In this document: piece after piece, positions 35,800 to 45,251 of the stretch | Numbering within the stretch: the first letter of the stretch is position 1 | How the letters are laid out: the number at the start of each line of letters is the position of its first letter | NCBI RefSeq assembly: GCF_003314995.1 | Contig: NZ_QNRH01000001.1 | Location: 372,001 to 436,000 of the forward strand | Direction: 5' to 3' | DNA: 64,000 nt | Source of the DNA: Pseudochrobactrum asaccharolyticum | GTDB taxonomy: Bacteria; Pseudomonadota; Alphaproteobacteria; Rhizobiales; Rhizobiaceae | Position numbers and translations under genes: made by a program | Notes under the pieces: generated by a model | The model's input: only the letters and a program-made list of their open reading frames with translations | Database searches by the model: none | Told to the model about the DNA's origin: nothing

Positions 35800-36201
35800 A
35801 TGGCCCGCGTTACCGTTGAGGATTGCGTTGACAAGGTAGACAACCGCTTTGAGCTGGTTCTGCTTGCCAGCCATCGTGCACGTCAGATCTCACAGGGCGG
35901 TCAGATTACCATTGATCGCGACAACGATAAAAACCCGGTTGTTGCGCTGCGTGAAATCGCTGACGAGACCCTGTCGCCGGGTGATCTGAAAGAAGACCTG
36001 ATCCATTCGCTGCAGAAGCATGTGGAAATCGACGAGCCGGAAGCACCGGCACCATTGCAGATCAGCGGTTCTATTGATGAACTGACTGGCGAAGCAATTG
36101 TTGGCGCTGAAGACATTGTAACTTTCGACAGCATGAGCGAAGAAGATCTGCTTGCTGGTATTGAAGGTCTTGTTGCACCAGAGAAAAGCGACGATTACTG
36201 A
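35800..36201 (+). CDS. rpoZ: RNA polymerase omega subunit
   Basis: The small subunit that helps RNA polymerase assemble and contributes to ppGpp binding. It has 133 residues, with the conserved N-terminus [30 protein letters not shown] and the [15 protein letters not shown] segment; the acidic C-terminal extension is usual in Rhizobiales. The start ATG has AAAGGGG nine bases upstream. It precedes rsh, a pairing found widely (rpoZ-spoT in E. coli), but a terminator lies between them. Confidence 0.96.
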   Translation: MARVTVEDCVDKVDNRFELVLLASHRARQISQGGQITIDRDNDKNPVVALREIADETLSPGDLKEDLIHSLQKHVEIDEPEAPAPLQISGSIDELTGEAIVGAEDIVTFDSMSEEDLLAGIEGLVAPEKSDDY

Positions 36202-36283
36202 TTTTTGTTGAGGCGCTTTAAGCTGTTTCAACGGACTTCCGGTTGCTCTTATACGTGCCGGTGTCAGTAAAGATCGGATTATT

Positions 36284-36318
36284 AAAGCGCTGCAGATCAC
36301 TCTGCGGCGCTTTATTTT
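36284..36318 (+). terminator. Terminator of rpoZ
   Basis: AAAGCGCTGCAGA pairs with TCTGCGGCGCTTT (one G-U) across a TCAC loop and is followed by ATTTTG. The remaining 190 bp before rsh hold nothing I recognise. Confidence 0.82.
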
Positions 36319-36510
36319 GTGCGAAAACGGCTGCTTTAATATTCAGCTGATAAAATGCCGCACAATAAACGCCGGAATTTGTTGAATGAATGCAGTGTTT
36401 TAAACCGGTGCCGCTTTGTGCCGGTCGCATTTTACAGTAACTTCCTGTGTTGCGATAAATGACTTGAGTGATGTGAGCGGACTTTACTGTAATAAGAGGA
36501 GTGCAGGCTG

Positions 36511-38745
36511 ATGATGCGCCAATATGAGCTGGTTGAGCGGGTGCAACACTATAAGCCTGATGTAAACGAGGCGCTGCTGAATAAAGCTTATGTTTATGCG
36601 ATGCAAAAACATGGCAGTCAGAAACGTGCGTCCGGTGATCCTTATTTTTCTCACCCATTAGAAGTTGCAGCCATTCTCACCGATATGCGTCTTGATGAGG
36701 CGACAATTGCGATTGCGCTGTTACACGACACAATCGAAGATACCGATGCAACCCGTGCTGAGATTGACCAGCTGTTTGGTCCCGAAATTGGCAAGCTCGT
36801 TGAAGGTCTGACGAAGCTTAAAAAACTCGATCTGGTTTCTAAAAAAGCTGTACAGGCAGAAAATCTGCGCAAGCTGTTGCTGGCAATTTCCGACGATGTG
36901 CGCGTGTTGCTGGTGAAACTGGCCGACCGTCTGCATAATATGCGTACGCTCGGCGTGATGCGCGAAGATAAGCGTCTGCGTATTGCTGAAGAAACTATGG
37001 ATATTTATGCGCCGCTGGCTGGCCGTATGGGTATGCAGGATATGCGTGAAGAGCTGGAAGAGCTGGCTTTCCGTTATATCAATCCGGAAGCTTGGCGTGC
37101 AGTAACAGACCGTCTTGCCGAGCTGATGGAAAAGAACCGCGGCCTGCTCAGCAAAATTGAAGCAGATCTGGCGCTGTTGTTTCAGGAAAAGGGTCTGCAG
37201 GCAGATGTTTCCAGCCGGCAGAAAAAGCCATGGTCGGTTTTCCGCAAAATGGAAACCAAAGGTCTGTCGTTCGAGCAGCTCTCCGATATTTTTGGCTTCC
37301 GCGTTATCGTTGATAATGTTGATAATTGTTACAAGGCGCTGGGTATTATTCACCGCACATGGTCAATGGTGCCGGGACGTTTCAAAGATTATATTTCAAC
37401 GCCGAAACAGAATGATTACCGTTCAATCCATACCACAATTATCGGGCCGTCCCGTCAGCGTGTAGAGCTGCAAATCCGTACCCGTGCTATGGATGATGTG
37501 GCAGAATATGGTGTGGCTGCCCATTCGATCTATAAAGATGGTCGCAGCAATACTGTGCCGACCGCGATTTCCACGGAATCCAACGCCTATGCATGGCTGC
37601 GCCGGACGATCGAAGCGCTGTCGGAAGGTGACAATCCGGAAGAGTTTCTGGAACATACCAAGCTGGAGCTGTTTCAGGATCAGGTCTTCTGCTTTACGCC
37701 TAAAGGCCGCCTGATTGCGCTCCCTCGTGGTGCAACACCGATTGATTTTGCCTATGCCGTGCATACGGATATCGGGGATTCTACCGTTGGTGTGAAGATC
37801 AACGGCCGCATGATGCCGCTGATGACCGAACTGAAAAACGGTGACGAAGTCGACATTATTCGCTCGAAGTCGCAGGTGCCGCCAACCGCTTGGGAATCTA
37901 TCGTTGTTACTGGTAAGGCGCGCTCAGCTATTCGTCGTGCAACCCGTGCAGCGGTGCGTAAGCAATATTCGGGGCTGGGAATGCGTATTCTTGAGCGTGC
38001 GTTTGAGCGTAGCGGCAAGACCTTCACTAAGGATTTACTGAAGCCGGCACTGTCGCGTCTGGCGCGCAAGGATATTGAAGATGTGTTTGCGGCAGTTGGC
38101 CGTGGTGAACTATCTTCCGGCGACGTTTTGAAAGCTGTTTATCCTGATTATCAGGATACGCGTGTAACGGCTGGCAGCCCTGCCAAAACCGGCGAGAAGG
38201 GCTGGTTCAACCTGCAAAATGCGGCGGGCATGATCTTTAAGGTTCCGGAAGGCGGCAATGCTGAGGAAGCGCAGAAGCAGGTTGCGGCACAAAATCATGC
38301 CGTGCCGATCCGTGGAGCGAATTCCGATCTTCCGGTACGTTTTGCACCGGAAGGTGCGGTGCCGGGTGACCGTATCGTCGGGATTTTGCAACCGGGGGTA
38401 GGGATTACCATTTACCCAATCCAGTCTTCCGCTTTGACCGCTTATGACGATCAGCCGGAGCGTTGGATTGATGTGCGCTGGGATATCGACAGTGAAATGC
38501 ATGAGCGTTTTCCTGCACGTGTATCGGTCTCCGCAATTAATTCGCCGGGCTCATTGGCTGAAATTGCGCAGGTAGTTTCTGCGAATGACACGAATATTCA
38601 CAATCTTTCCATGGTGCGTACCGCGCCCGACTTTACGGAAATGATTATTGATCTTGAGGTTTGGGATCTCAAACATCTCAACCGCATTATTACGCAATTG
38701 AAAGAAAGCGCCTGTGTCAGTGATGCGCAGCGCGTTAACGGATAA
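36511..38745 (+). CDS. rsh: Bifunctional (p)ppGpp synthetase/hydrolase
   Basis: Makes and degrades the alarmone (p)ppGpp in response to starvation. 744 residues with all Rsh domains: HD hydrolase (His48 in YFSHPLEVA, His72-Asp73 in LLHDTIEDT), synthetase (GFRVIVDNVDNCYKALGIIH, RFKDYISTPKQNDYRSIHT and EIQIRT-like VELQIRTRAMDDVAEYG), TGS (VFCFTPKGRLIALPRGATPIDFAYAVHTDIGD) and a C-terminal ACT domain. Both active sites look intact, as expected for the single long Rsh of Rhizobiales. The start is ATG 36511, or the adjacent ATG 36514, behind AGGAG. It is followed after nine bases by pyrE and is likely co-transcribed. Confidence 0.96.
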   Translation: MMRQYELVERVQHYKPDVNEALLNKAYVYAMQKHGSQKRASGDPYFSHPLEVAAILTDMRLDEATIAIALLHDTIEDTDATRAEIDQLFGPEIGKLVEGLTKLKKLDLVSKKAVQAENLRKLLLAISDDVRVLLVKLADRLHNMRTLGVMREDKRLRIAEETMDIYAPLAGRMGMQDMREELEELAFRYINPEAWRAVTDRLAELMEKNRGLLSKIEADLALLFQEKGLQADVSSRQKKPWSVFRKMETKGLSFEQLSDIFGFRVIVDNVDNCYKALGIIHRTWSMVPGRFKDYISTPKQNDYRSIHTTIIGPSRQRVELQIRTRAMDDVAEYGVAAHSIYKDGRSNTVPTAISTESNAYAWLRRTIEALSEGDNPEEFLEHTKLELFQDQVFCFTPKGRLIALPRGATPIDFAYAVHTDIGDSTVGVKINGRMMPLMTELKNGDEVDIIRSKSQVPPTAWESIVVTGKARSAIRRATRAAVRKQYSGLGMRILERAFERSGKTFTKDLLKPALSRLARKDIEDVFAAVGRGELSSGDVLKAVYPDYQDTRVTAGSPAKTGEKGWFNLQNAAGMIFKVPEGGNAEEAQKQVAAQNHAVPIRGANSDLPVRFAPEGAVPGDRIVGILQPGVGITIYPIQSSALTAYDDQPERWIDVRWDIDSEMHERFPARVSVSAINSPGSLAEIAQVVSANDTNIHNLSMVRTAPDFTEMIIDLEVWDLKHLNRIITQLKESACVSDAQRVNG

Positions 38746-38754
38746 GAGGCTATT

Positions 38755-39333
38755 ATGAATACTGAAGATGTGCTGGGCGTGTTTCGTGAGGCAGGTGCCA
38801 TTCTTGAAGGGCATTTTATCCTGACCTCCGGTCGCCGCAGTCCTGTTTTCCTGCAAAAAGCACGGGTGTTCATGCATGCCGACAAGACAGAAAAACTGTG
38901 CAAGGCATTGGCTGAAAAGATCAAAGCCGCTGATCTGGGGCCGATCGACTATGTTGTTGGCCCCGCAATCGGTGGTTTGATTCCGTCCTATGAAACATCG
39001 CGCCATCTCGGCGTGCCGTCGATCTGGGTTGAGCGTGAAAATGGCGTGTTCAAGCTGCGCCGCTTTGAGTTGCCGGAAGGCTCCCGTGTTGTGATCGTGG
39101 AGGATATCGTCACAACCGGTCTGTCGATCCGCGAAACCATTGAGACACTGCGTGACCTGAAGGCTGAAGTTGTTGCAGCAGCCTGTATTGTTGACCGCTC
39201 TGCCGGTAAGGCTGATGTCGGCACCAAGCTGATCGCCTTGGCTGAATATGAAGTGCCGTCCTATGATAAGGATAATCTGCCGCCGGAACTGGCTGCACTT
39301 CCTGCAATTAAACCGGGCAGCCGCAATATTTGA
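38755..39333 (+). CDS. pyrE: Orotate phosphoribosyltransferase
   Basis: Joins orotate to PRPP to give OMP in pyrimidine synthesis. The 192 residues contain the PRPP loop [19 protein letters not shown] and the [19 protein letters not shown]-terminal segment of the longer OPRTase type. Only nine bases separate it from rsh, so it is in the same operon. A terminator-like hairpin follows. Confidence 0.95.
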   Translation: MNTEDVLGVFREAGAILEGHFILTSGRRSPVFLQKARVFMHADKTEKLCKALAEKIKAADLGPIDYVVGPAIGGLIPSYETSRHLGVPSIWVERENGVFKLRRFELPEGSRVVIVEDIVTTGLSIRETIETLRDLKAEVVAAACIVDRSAGKADVGTKLIALAEYEVPSYDKDNLPPELAALPAIKPGSRNI

Positions 39334-39339
39334 TTGCAA

Positions 39340-39378
39340 ATCGGCTTTGCATTGTGATGTGCAGAGCCGATCCTTATT
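39340..39378 (+). terminator. Probable terminator of pyrE
   Basis: ATCGGCTTTGCA at 39340-39351 pairs with TGCAGAGCCGAT at 39360-39371 with one G-U pair and is followed by CCTTATTTATT. Confidence 0.65.
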
Positions 39379-39541
39379 TATTATGAGTGCGTTTTTTGAC
39401 GCAGGCCTGCTCGTGATATAGAAATTACTGCCTATTCATGGCATGAGGGGCGCATTCTGTATGGCATGAAGCGCCATTTGGCTCGTTGCTTTTTATTGTT
39501 TTTATGCGCTAACCCCGTCGGGGCACTTACAAGGCATCATC

Positions 39542-40291
39542 GTGGTTTCAGTATTATCAGCTCAGACAAAACAAACTCAGCGTCATCGTGAACCATGCGG
39601 TGCCTGTGCTGATTGCGAAGTGCGTAAAATGGCAATCTGTGCAGCATTGCAGGATGATGCACTGGATGCGCTTGAATCTATTATGACTTCGCGCAAACTG
39701 GAAACCGGTGAAATGCTGGTGGAAGAGGGCGCACCGAAGCTGAAAGTCTTCAGTCTGACCGCTGGTCTTCTGCGCCTTTTTACATTGCTGCCGGATGGCC
39801 GCCGCCAGATTTCCGGATTTTTATATCCGGGCGACTACCTCGGTCTTGCCGATGACGGAACCTATTCGCAAACGGCGGAAGCAGTTGTGCCGTCTACATT
39901 GTGCAGTTTTGCCGTGAGCGAAATGGACGATCTGATGGATGCGCATCCGGCTCTGAAAGACCGGCTCTATGTTATGACCCGCGAGGCGCTGCGCCAGTCG
40001 CGGGATAACCAGCTTGTGCTTGGCCGCCTTGCACCGGTTGAAAAACTAGCATCTTTCCTGCTGGTGCTGTCGGCACAGGCAGAGCGGATCGGCCAGCCTG
40101 CCAATCCGGTGCATCTGGCGATGAACCGTACGGATATTGCTGATTATCTCGGCCTGACAATCGAAACTGTCAGCCGCTGTTTTACAAAAATGCGCACACA
40201 AGGGCTTATTCAGCTGCCCGATGCCAATACAGTCAGCATTCTTTCGCATCGCTCGCTTGCAGCGGTCGCGGGCGCTGAATTTAAAAGCTGA
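39542..40291 (+). CDS. fnrN: Fnr/FnrN-type oxygen-sensing transcription regulator
   Basis: A 249-residue Crp/Fnr regulator. An N-terminal cluster Cys19, Cys22, Cys25, Cys33 plus internal Cys121 can hold an oxygen-labile [4Fe-4S] centre. A cyclic-nucleotide-binding fold follows. The C-terminal helix-turn-helix NRTDIADYLGLTIETVSRCFTKM has the E-x2-S-R recognition residues for TTGAT half-sites. A perfect such site lies upstream of cydA in this window. Starts at GTG 39542. It should activate low-oxygen respiration genes, including cydABX-hemN next door. Confidence 0.9.
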   Translation: MVSVLSAQTKQTQRHREPCGACADCEVRKMAICAALQDDALDALESIMTSRKLETGEMLVEEGAPKLKVFSLTAGLLRLFTLLPDGRRQISGFLYPGDYLGLADDGTYSQTAEAVVPSTLCSFAVSEMDDLMDAHPALKDRLYVMTREALRQSRDNQLVLGRLAPVEKLASFLLVLSAQAERIGQPANPVHLAMNRTDIADYLGLTIETVSRCFTKMRTQGLIQLPDANTVSILSHRSLAAVAGAEFKS

Positions 40292-40442
40292 TTTTTTGTC
40301 TTTTTCTAAGTTTTGAGCGCGCTGCATTTTTGTGGCGCGTTTATTGTTTGGGCATTTTGTTGGGATTTTTTTGTTTTGGCGCTTGCGTAATATCAGTGCC
40401 GGAGAAGGACTATTTTTGAATAAATTATAATTCGGAGGGAAC

Positions 40443-42017
40443 ATGTTCCGCCCATTACTAATTTCAGGGTTATTATTATCTGTTTTTTCTAATTTTGCTC
40501 ATGCAGAGACCGTTTTAAACCGCGGCAATGATATCGATCCCTCAACACTGGATCAGCAACTGACAGTGACAGTTGCTGAGGCTCGCTTATTAAGTGATCT
40601 CTATCAGGGGCTGGTGATGCAGGATGCAAAAGGTGCAATCATTCCTGGTGTGGCCAAGTCATGGGAAATTTCACCGGATGGACTGACCTATATTTTCAAG
40701 CTGCGCGATAATGCTAAATGGTCAAATGGTGATCCGGTAACTGCATCCGATTTTGTATTCACTTTTCAAAGGATTATGGATCCGCAAACGGCAGCACCAT
40801 ATGCCAATGTGTTGTTTCCGATTAAAAATGGTGAAGCAATAGCCACGGGCAAAATGCCTAAGGAAAAACTGGGTGTTGAAGCGCTTGATGAGCAGACCTT
40901 AAAATTTACTCTGGAAGCGCCAACACCATATTTTGTGCAGCTTATGACACATAATACAGCGCTGCCATTGAATAAAAAAAGCGTAGAAGCCAATGGCAAA
41001 AAGTTCACGGCACCCGGAAATCTGATCAGTAACGGCGCGTATCAGCTGGTTGACTTTGTTCCGAACGACAAAATCACAATGAAGAAAAACCCTTATTATT
41101 ATGATGCGGATAAGGTGAAGATTGATGTCGTGAACTGGTTGCCGTTTGAAAATCGTTCGAGCTGTATGCGTCGTTTCGAGGCAAAAGAAGTTCAGATTTG
41201 TTCTGATGTTGCTGCTGAACAAATGGATTATGTGAAACAGCAATTCGGCAAGCAGCTGCATGTTGCACCGCTATTGGGAAGCTATTTCCTCGATATCAAA
41301 GGCAAAGACGGTAGTCCGTTGAAGGATGCGCGCGTACGCCGTGCGATTTCTATGGCAATTGACCGTGATTTTATCGCCAGCGAAGTATGGCGCGGAACAA
41401 TGCTGCCATCTTATTCTTTGGTGCCGCCCGGTATTGATAATTATGTCAGCGGCGGCGTGAAACAGGATTTTGCCAATGTGGATATTCTTGATCGCGAGGA
41501 TAAGGCAAAGGCGCTGTTGAAAGAAGCGGGTGTTGAGCCGGACAGTCTGACGCTTGAGCTTTACTACAGCACGTCGGAAAACCATAAAAATGTTATGGCT
41601 GCAGTCGCCGATATGCTGAAGAATATCGGCATTAAAGCAAAGCTGAATGAGCTGGAAGGCACGACTTATTTTAACTTCCTGCGCGAAGATGGTGATTTTA
41701 ATCTGGCACGTGATGGCTGGATCGGGGATTACAGCGATCCGCAAAGTTTCCTGTTTCTTTATCAGACCGGCAACAGTTTCAATTATCCGAAATGGTCAAA
41801 CAAAACCTATGATTCTCTGCTTGAGAAGGCAGCTAAAACCACGGATTTGAAAGCGCGCGCTGATATTTTGGCGGATGCAGAGCGCTTATTGCTGAAAGAG
41901 CAGGTGATAATTCCGTTGCTGACTTATGCGTCCCGCGCACTGGTTTCTGATCAGGTTGAAGGCTGGCAGGATAATATTATGGATGTTCATGCCACGCAGT
42001 GGCTGTCCCTGAAATAA
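40443..42017 (+). CDS. Periplasmic peptide-binding protein of an ABC transporter (OppA-like)
   Basis: A 524-residue extracytoplasmic solute-binding protein family 5 member with a signal peptide (cleavage near AHA/ET, residue 22). The N-terminal domain has LNRGNDIDPSTLDQQLTVTVAEARLLSDLYQGLV. The family signature is in the VAKSWEISPDGLTYIFKLRDNAKWSNGDPVTASDFVFTF region. It should capture oligopeptides and hand them to permease partners, but no permease or ATPase gene is adjacent, so it is an orphan component. The ribosome site GGAGGG is seven bases before the ATG. Confidence 0.93.
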   Translation: MFRPLLISGLLLSVFSNFAHAETVLNRGNDIDPSTLDQQLTVTVAEARLLSDLYQGLVMQDAKGAIIPGVAKSWEISPDGLTYIFKLRDNAKWSNGDPVTASDFVFTFQRIMDPQTAAPYANVLFPIKNGEAIATGKMPKEKLGVEALDEQTLKFTLEAPTPYFVQLMTHNTALPLNKKSVEANGKKFTAPGNLISNGAYQLVDFVPNDKITMKKNPYYYDADKVKIDVVNWLPFENRSSCMRRFEAKEVQICSDVAAEQMDYVKQQFGKQLHVAPLLGSYFLDIKGKDGSPLKDARVRRAISMAIDRDFIASEVWRGTMLPSYSLVPPGIDNYVSGGVKQDFANVDILDREDKAKALLKEAGVEPDSLTLELYYSTSENHKNVMAAVADMLKNIGIKAKLNELEGTTYFNFLREDGDFNLARDGWIGDYSDPQSFLFLYQTGNSFNYPKWSNKTYDSLLEKAAKTTDLKARADILADAERLLLKEQVIIPLLTYASRALVSDQVEGWQDNIMDVHATQWLSLK

Positions 42018-42039
42018 TGGTCAGGTTGGTGACATCGGG

Positions 42040-42070
42040 CAGGCGGGGTATTCTCCGCCTGTTTCTGTTT
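42040..42070 (+). terminator. Terminator of the OppA-like gene
   Basis: CAGGCGG at 42040-42046 pairs with CCGCCTG at 42055-42061 and is followed by TTTCTGTTTTT. Confidence 0.8.
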
Positions 42071-42078
42071 TTGAGGCA

Positions 42079-42092
42079 TTGATCAAAATCAA
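42079..42092. promoter_or_regulatory. Perfect Fnr/FixK box upstream of cydA
   Basis: TTGAT-CAAA-ATCAA matches the full Fnr consensus. It lies 204 bp before cydA, just after the preceding terminator. Given the Fnr-type gene 1.8 kb upstream, oxygen-dependent control of cydABX-hemN is likely. Confidence 0.8.
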
Positions 42093-42296
42093 TGCGGCTA
42101 TTTCGCGGCCTGTTACAAATGCCTCTAAGGGGAGGCGGAGTCGCCTGTAAAGGGGCGAATTCGGCAAGGCTTGGATTGTTTACTAATTTAGCATCGCCTT
42201 TTTTAATAAAGAGTGCATAAATAAGCGACGCCGCAGAATAGTGTGGCAGGTCTGCATGTAAACCGTCGGTCTACCTTAGGATAAAAGGCTGAAACT

Positions 42297-43877
42297 ATGA
42301 TTGACTTTACTGTCGTTGATTTATCAAGATTGCAGTTCGCTGCAACAGCTATGTACCATTTTATCTTCGTTCCCCTGACACTCGGTCTGTCTTTGCTTAT
42401 GGCAATTATGGAAACCGTTTATGTTATGACCGGTCGCGATATCTGGCGCCGGATGACAATGTTCTGGGGCGTGCTGTTTGGCATTAACTTTGCCATGGGC
42501 GTCGCCACAGGGATCGTGATGGAATTTCAGTTCGGTATGAACTGGAGTTACTATAGCCATTATGTAGGCGATATTTTTGGTGCGCCGCTGGCAATTGAAG
42601 GCCTGATGGCTTTCTTCCTCGAAGCAACCTTTATCGGCCTGTTCTTTTTCGGCTGGGCGCGTATGTCGCGCGTGGCGCATCTGATTGTCACATGGCTGAT
42701 GGCGCTGGGCGCCAATTTCTCCGCATTGTGGATTCTGATAGCCAATGGCTGGATGCAAAATCCGGTCGGTGCGGTTTTCAATCCCGATACAATGCGTATG
42801 GAAGTCACAGACTTTATGGCTGTGCTGTTCAATCCGGTTGCGCAGGCTAAATTCGTTCACACTGTCAGTGCCGGTTATGTAACAGGTGCCATGTTTATCG
42901 TTGCGATCAGCAGTCTTTATCTGCTGCGTGGCAAGCATGTAGAAATCGCAAGACGCTCGATCACTGTTGCTGCTTCTTTCGGTCTGGCTGCGGCTTTGTC
43001 GGTGGTCGTACTGGGTGACGAAAGCGGTTACGTGGCAACAGAACAGCAGAAGATGAAAATCGCTGCTATGGAAGCAATGTGGGAAACAGAACCTGCACCT
43101 GCCGGTTTCAACCTGTTCGCAATTCCGGGTGATGGCCAGAACAGCTATGAAGTGCATATTCCGTATGTTTTGGGTTTGATCACCACACGCAGTCTGAGCA
43201 CAGAATTGCCGGGTATCAATGATCTGGTTGATATGGCTGAAAGACGTATCGAAAACGGTATCAAAGCCTCCGTTGACCTCGATCGTGTCCGCGCTAACCC
43301 GAATGACGCTGAAGCCCGTGAAGCCTTCAACGCCAATTGGCAGGATCTCGGCTATGGTCTGCTGCTGAAGCGCTACCGCGATGATATTCAGAATGCGACA
43401 CCGCAGGAGATCCGCAAAGCTGCCGAAGATACAATTCCGAGCGTCGGCACCTTGTTCTGGTCGTTCCGTCTGATGGTGGCACTGGGCTTCTACTTCATCG
43501 CATTCTTTGCCGTGGCCTTTGTGCTGGCCAGCATGCACCGCATCCACCAATATACCAATCGTACCCTGCTTAAAATTGCGGTGATTTCCTTGCCGCTGCC
43601 ATGGATCGCGATTGAGGCCGGCTGGATTGTTGCTGAATATGGCCGTCAGCCATGGGCAATTGAAGGTGTGCTGCCGACATTCTATGCGGCTTCCAATCTG
43701 ACTATGACTGATCTGGTGATCAGCCTTGGTTTCTTCCTGACTGTCTATACCGCTTTGTTGGTTGTGATGATCTGGCTGATGGTTCGTACCGTCAAAGCCG
43801 GACCAAAAGAACCCGTACGCCCTGATGTCGACATGGCGCAGGATCCCGTACTTCTGAAAATGCAGAACAACGGTTAA
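42297..43877 (+). CDS. cydA: Cytochrome bd ubiquinol oxidase subunit I
   Basis: The heme-bearing, quinol-oxidising subunit of the high-affinity terminal oxidase in the inner membrane. The 526 residues have nine or so helices. The heme d-side ligand His21 is in AATAMYHFIFVPLTLGL. The quinol (Q) loop is long, spanning the region after GYVATEQQKMK to PSVGTLFW. The GWIVAEYGRQPWAIEG motif has the GRQPW of true bd oxidases. The start follows GGATAAAAGGCTGAAACT. First gene of cydA-cydB-cydX-hemN. Confidence 0.97.
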   Translation: MIDFTVVDLSRLQFAATAMYHFIFVPLTLGLSLLMAIMETVYVMTGRDIWRRMTMFWGVLFGINFAMGVATGIVMEFQFGMNWSYYSHYVGDIFGAPLAIEGLMAFFLEATFIGLFFFGWARMSRVAHLIVTWLMALGANFSALWILIANGWMQNPVGAVFNPDTMRMEVTDFMAVLFNPVAQAKFVHTVSAGYVTGAMFIVAISSLYLLRGKHVEIARRSITVAASFGLAAALSVVVLGDESGYVATEQQKMKIAAMEAMWETEPAPAGFNLFAIPGDGQNSYEVHIPYVLGLITTRSLSTELPGINDLVDMAERRIENGIKASVDLDRVRANPNDAEAREAFNANWQDLGYGLLLKRYRDDIQNATPQEIRKAAEDTIPSVGTLFWSFRLMVALGFYFIAFFAVAFVLASMHRIHQYTNRTLLKIAVISLPLPWIAIEAGWIVAEYGRQPWAIEGVLPTFYAASNLTMTDLVISLGFFLTVYTALLVVMIWLMVRTVKAGPKEPVRPDVDMAQDPVLLKMQNNG

Positions 43878-43898
43878 TCAGGCGAAAGGAACAAGATA

Positions 43899-45047
43899 AT
43901 GACAAGTATTCCTTTAGACTACGAAACAATGCGCCTGATCTGGTGGCTGTTGCTTGGCGTGCTGCTGATCGGTTTCGCGATCATGGACGGTTTTGACTTG
44001 GGCGTTGGCACACTGTTGCCTTTCGCAGCCAAAACAGATGAAGAGCGTCGTATGTTGATCAACCTGATCGGCCCGACATGGGAAGGCAATCAGGTCTGGC
44101 TCATCCTTGGTGGTGGTGCGATTTTTGCGGCATGGCCTGCACTCTATGCGGTATCATTCTCCGGCTTTTATCTGGCGATGATCGCTATCTTGCTGGCACT
44201 GATCCTGCGTCCGGTCGGCTTTAAATTCCGCAGTAAAGTGGAAAATACCACATGGCGCTCCACTTGGGACTGGGCACTGTTCATCGGCGGTTTCGTACCG
44301 GCTCTGATCTTCGGTGTTGCTGTCGGTAATGTTCTGCTCGGTGTGCCGTTCCGTTTCGATAGTGCCATGCGCATTTATTACGACGGCAACTTCTTCGGCC
44401 TGCTGACACCTTTTGCACTGCTCTGTGGTCTGGTCAGTCTGACTATGCTGGTGGCTCATGGCGCGACTGTGATCGTTGCCCGTGTGCCGGGTGTGGTTGG
44501 TGAGCGTGCCCGCAGCTTCGGTAAAATCGCAGCGCTGCTCAGCGTCGTCTTGTTTGCGCTTGCAGGCGTCTGGCTGGCCTTCGGTATCAATGGTTATGTC
44601 GTGACATCTGTTCAGGATGTGGCCGGACCGTCGAACCCGATGCTCAAAACAGTAACAACCGGCTCGGGCGTATGGATGGAAAACTACACCAAACATAGCT
44701 GGATGCTGATTGCGCCTGTGCTCGGCTTTGCCGGTATGGCTCTGAGCTTTATTGCTCTGCATTGCCGCAAAGGTACGCTGGCCTTCTTGTGCAGCAGTGC
44801 CGGTATCTTTGGGATTATCAGCACCGCGGGCGTGTCTCTGTTCCCGTTCCTGCTGCCAAGCTCGGTAATGCCGAATGCAAGTCTGACTGTGTGGGATGCT
44901 TCTTCCAGCCATCTGACGCTGTTCATCATGCTCATCGCGACAGTGATCTTTCTGCCGCTCATTCTTCTCTATACCAGCTGGGTCTATAGCGTGATGCGCG
45001 GACCGATTACGAAAGACAGTGTCGATAATACGCCTAATGCTTACTAA
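43899..45047 (+). CDS. cydB: Cytochrome bd ubiquinol oxidase subunit II
   Basis: The partner subunit of CydA, with eight or nine helices over 382 residues. Characteristic segments: LRLIWWLLLGVLLIGFAIMDGFDLGVGTLLPF at the start, GPTWEGNQVWLILGGGAIFAAWPALYA, and GVSLFPFLLPSSVMPNASLTVWDASSS. It begins 21 bases after cydA, with GAAAGGA upstream. The cydDC genes needed for oxidase assembly are not in this window. Confidence 0.97.
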   Translation: MTSIPLDYETMRLIWWLLLGVLLIGFAIMDGFDLGVGTLLPFAAKTDEERRMLINLIGPTWEGNQVWLILGGGAIFAAWPALYAVSFSGFYLAMIAILLALILRPVGFKFRSKVENTTWRSTWDWALFIGGFVPALIFGVAVGNVLLGVPFRFDSAMRIYYDGNFFGLLTPFALLCGLVSLTMLVAHGATVIVARVPGVVGERARSFGKIAALLSVVLFALAGVWLAFGINGYVVTSVQDVAGPSNPMLKTVTTGSGVWMENYTKHSWMLIAPVLGFAGMALSFIALHCRKGTLAFLCSSAGIFGIISTAGVSLFPFLLPSSVMPNASLTVWDASSSHLTLFIMLIATVIFLPLILLYTSWVYSVMRGPITKDSVDNTPNAY

Positions 45048-45080
45048 CCCTTTGAAGAGACAAGAAAAAGGAACAATGAA

Positions 45081-45251
45081 ATGTGGTACTTTTCCTGGAT
45101 ACTTGGATTGGGACTTGCCGCTTCCTTCGCAATTTTCAATGCCATGTGGTTTGAGTTGCGCAACGACGTGCTGGTGCGCGCCAAAGCGGCTACGCCGGAA
45201 ATGAAACAGAAAGAACAGGCAGCTGCTGCCGGTAAAGGACAAACAGTATGA
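45081..45251 (+). CDS. cydX: Cytochrome bd accessory subunit CydX
   Basis: A 56-residue single-helix subunit that stabilises the bd oxidase hemes. The signature MWYFSWILGLGLAASFAIFNAMWFE is near the canonical MWYFxWILG start of CydX. The C-terminal tail is polar and alanine-rich. The ribosome site AAAAAGGAAC is about ten bases upstream. It begins 33 bases after cydB, and its TGA overlaps the hemN ATG. Too short for many gene callers. Confidence 0.95.
   Translation: MWYFSWILGLGLAASFAIFNAMWFELRNDVLVRAKAATPEMKQKEQAAAAGKGQTV

Noticed and set aside
36511-38745. Separate monofunctional RelA
   Set aside because: Both the HD and synthetase motifs are intact in one protein, so it is a bifunctional Rsh.
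45076-45084. ATG five bases before the cydX start
   Set aside because: It is out of frame with the MWYFSWILG signature of CydX.
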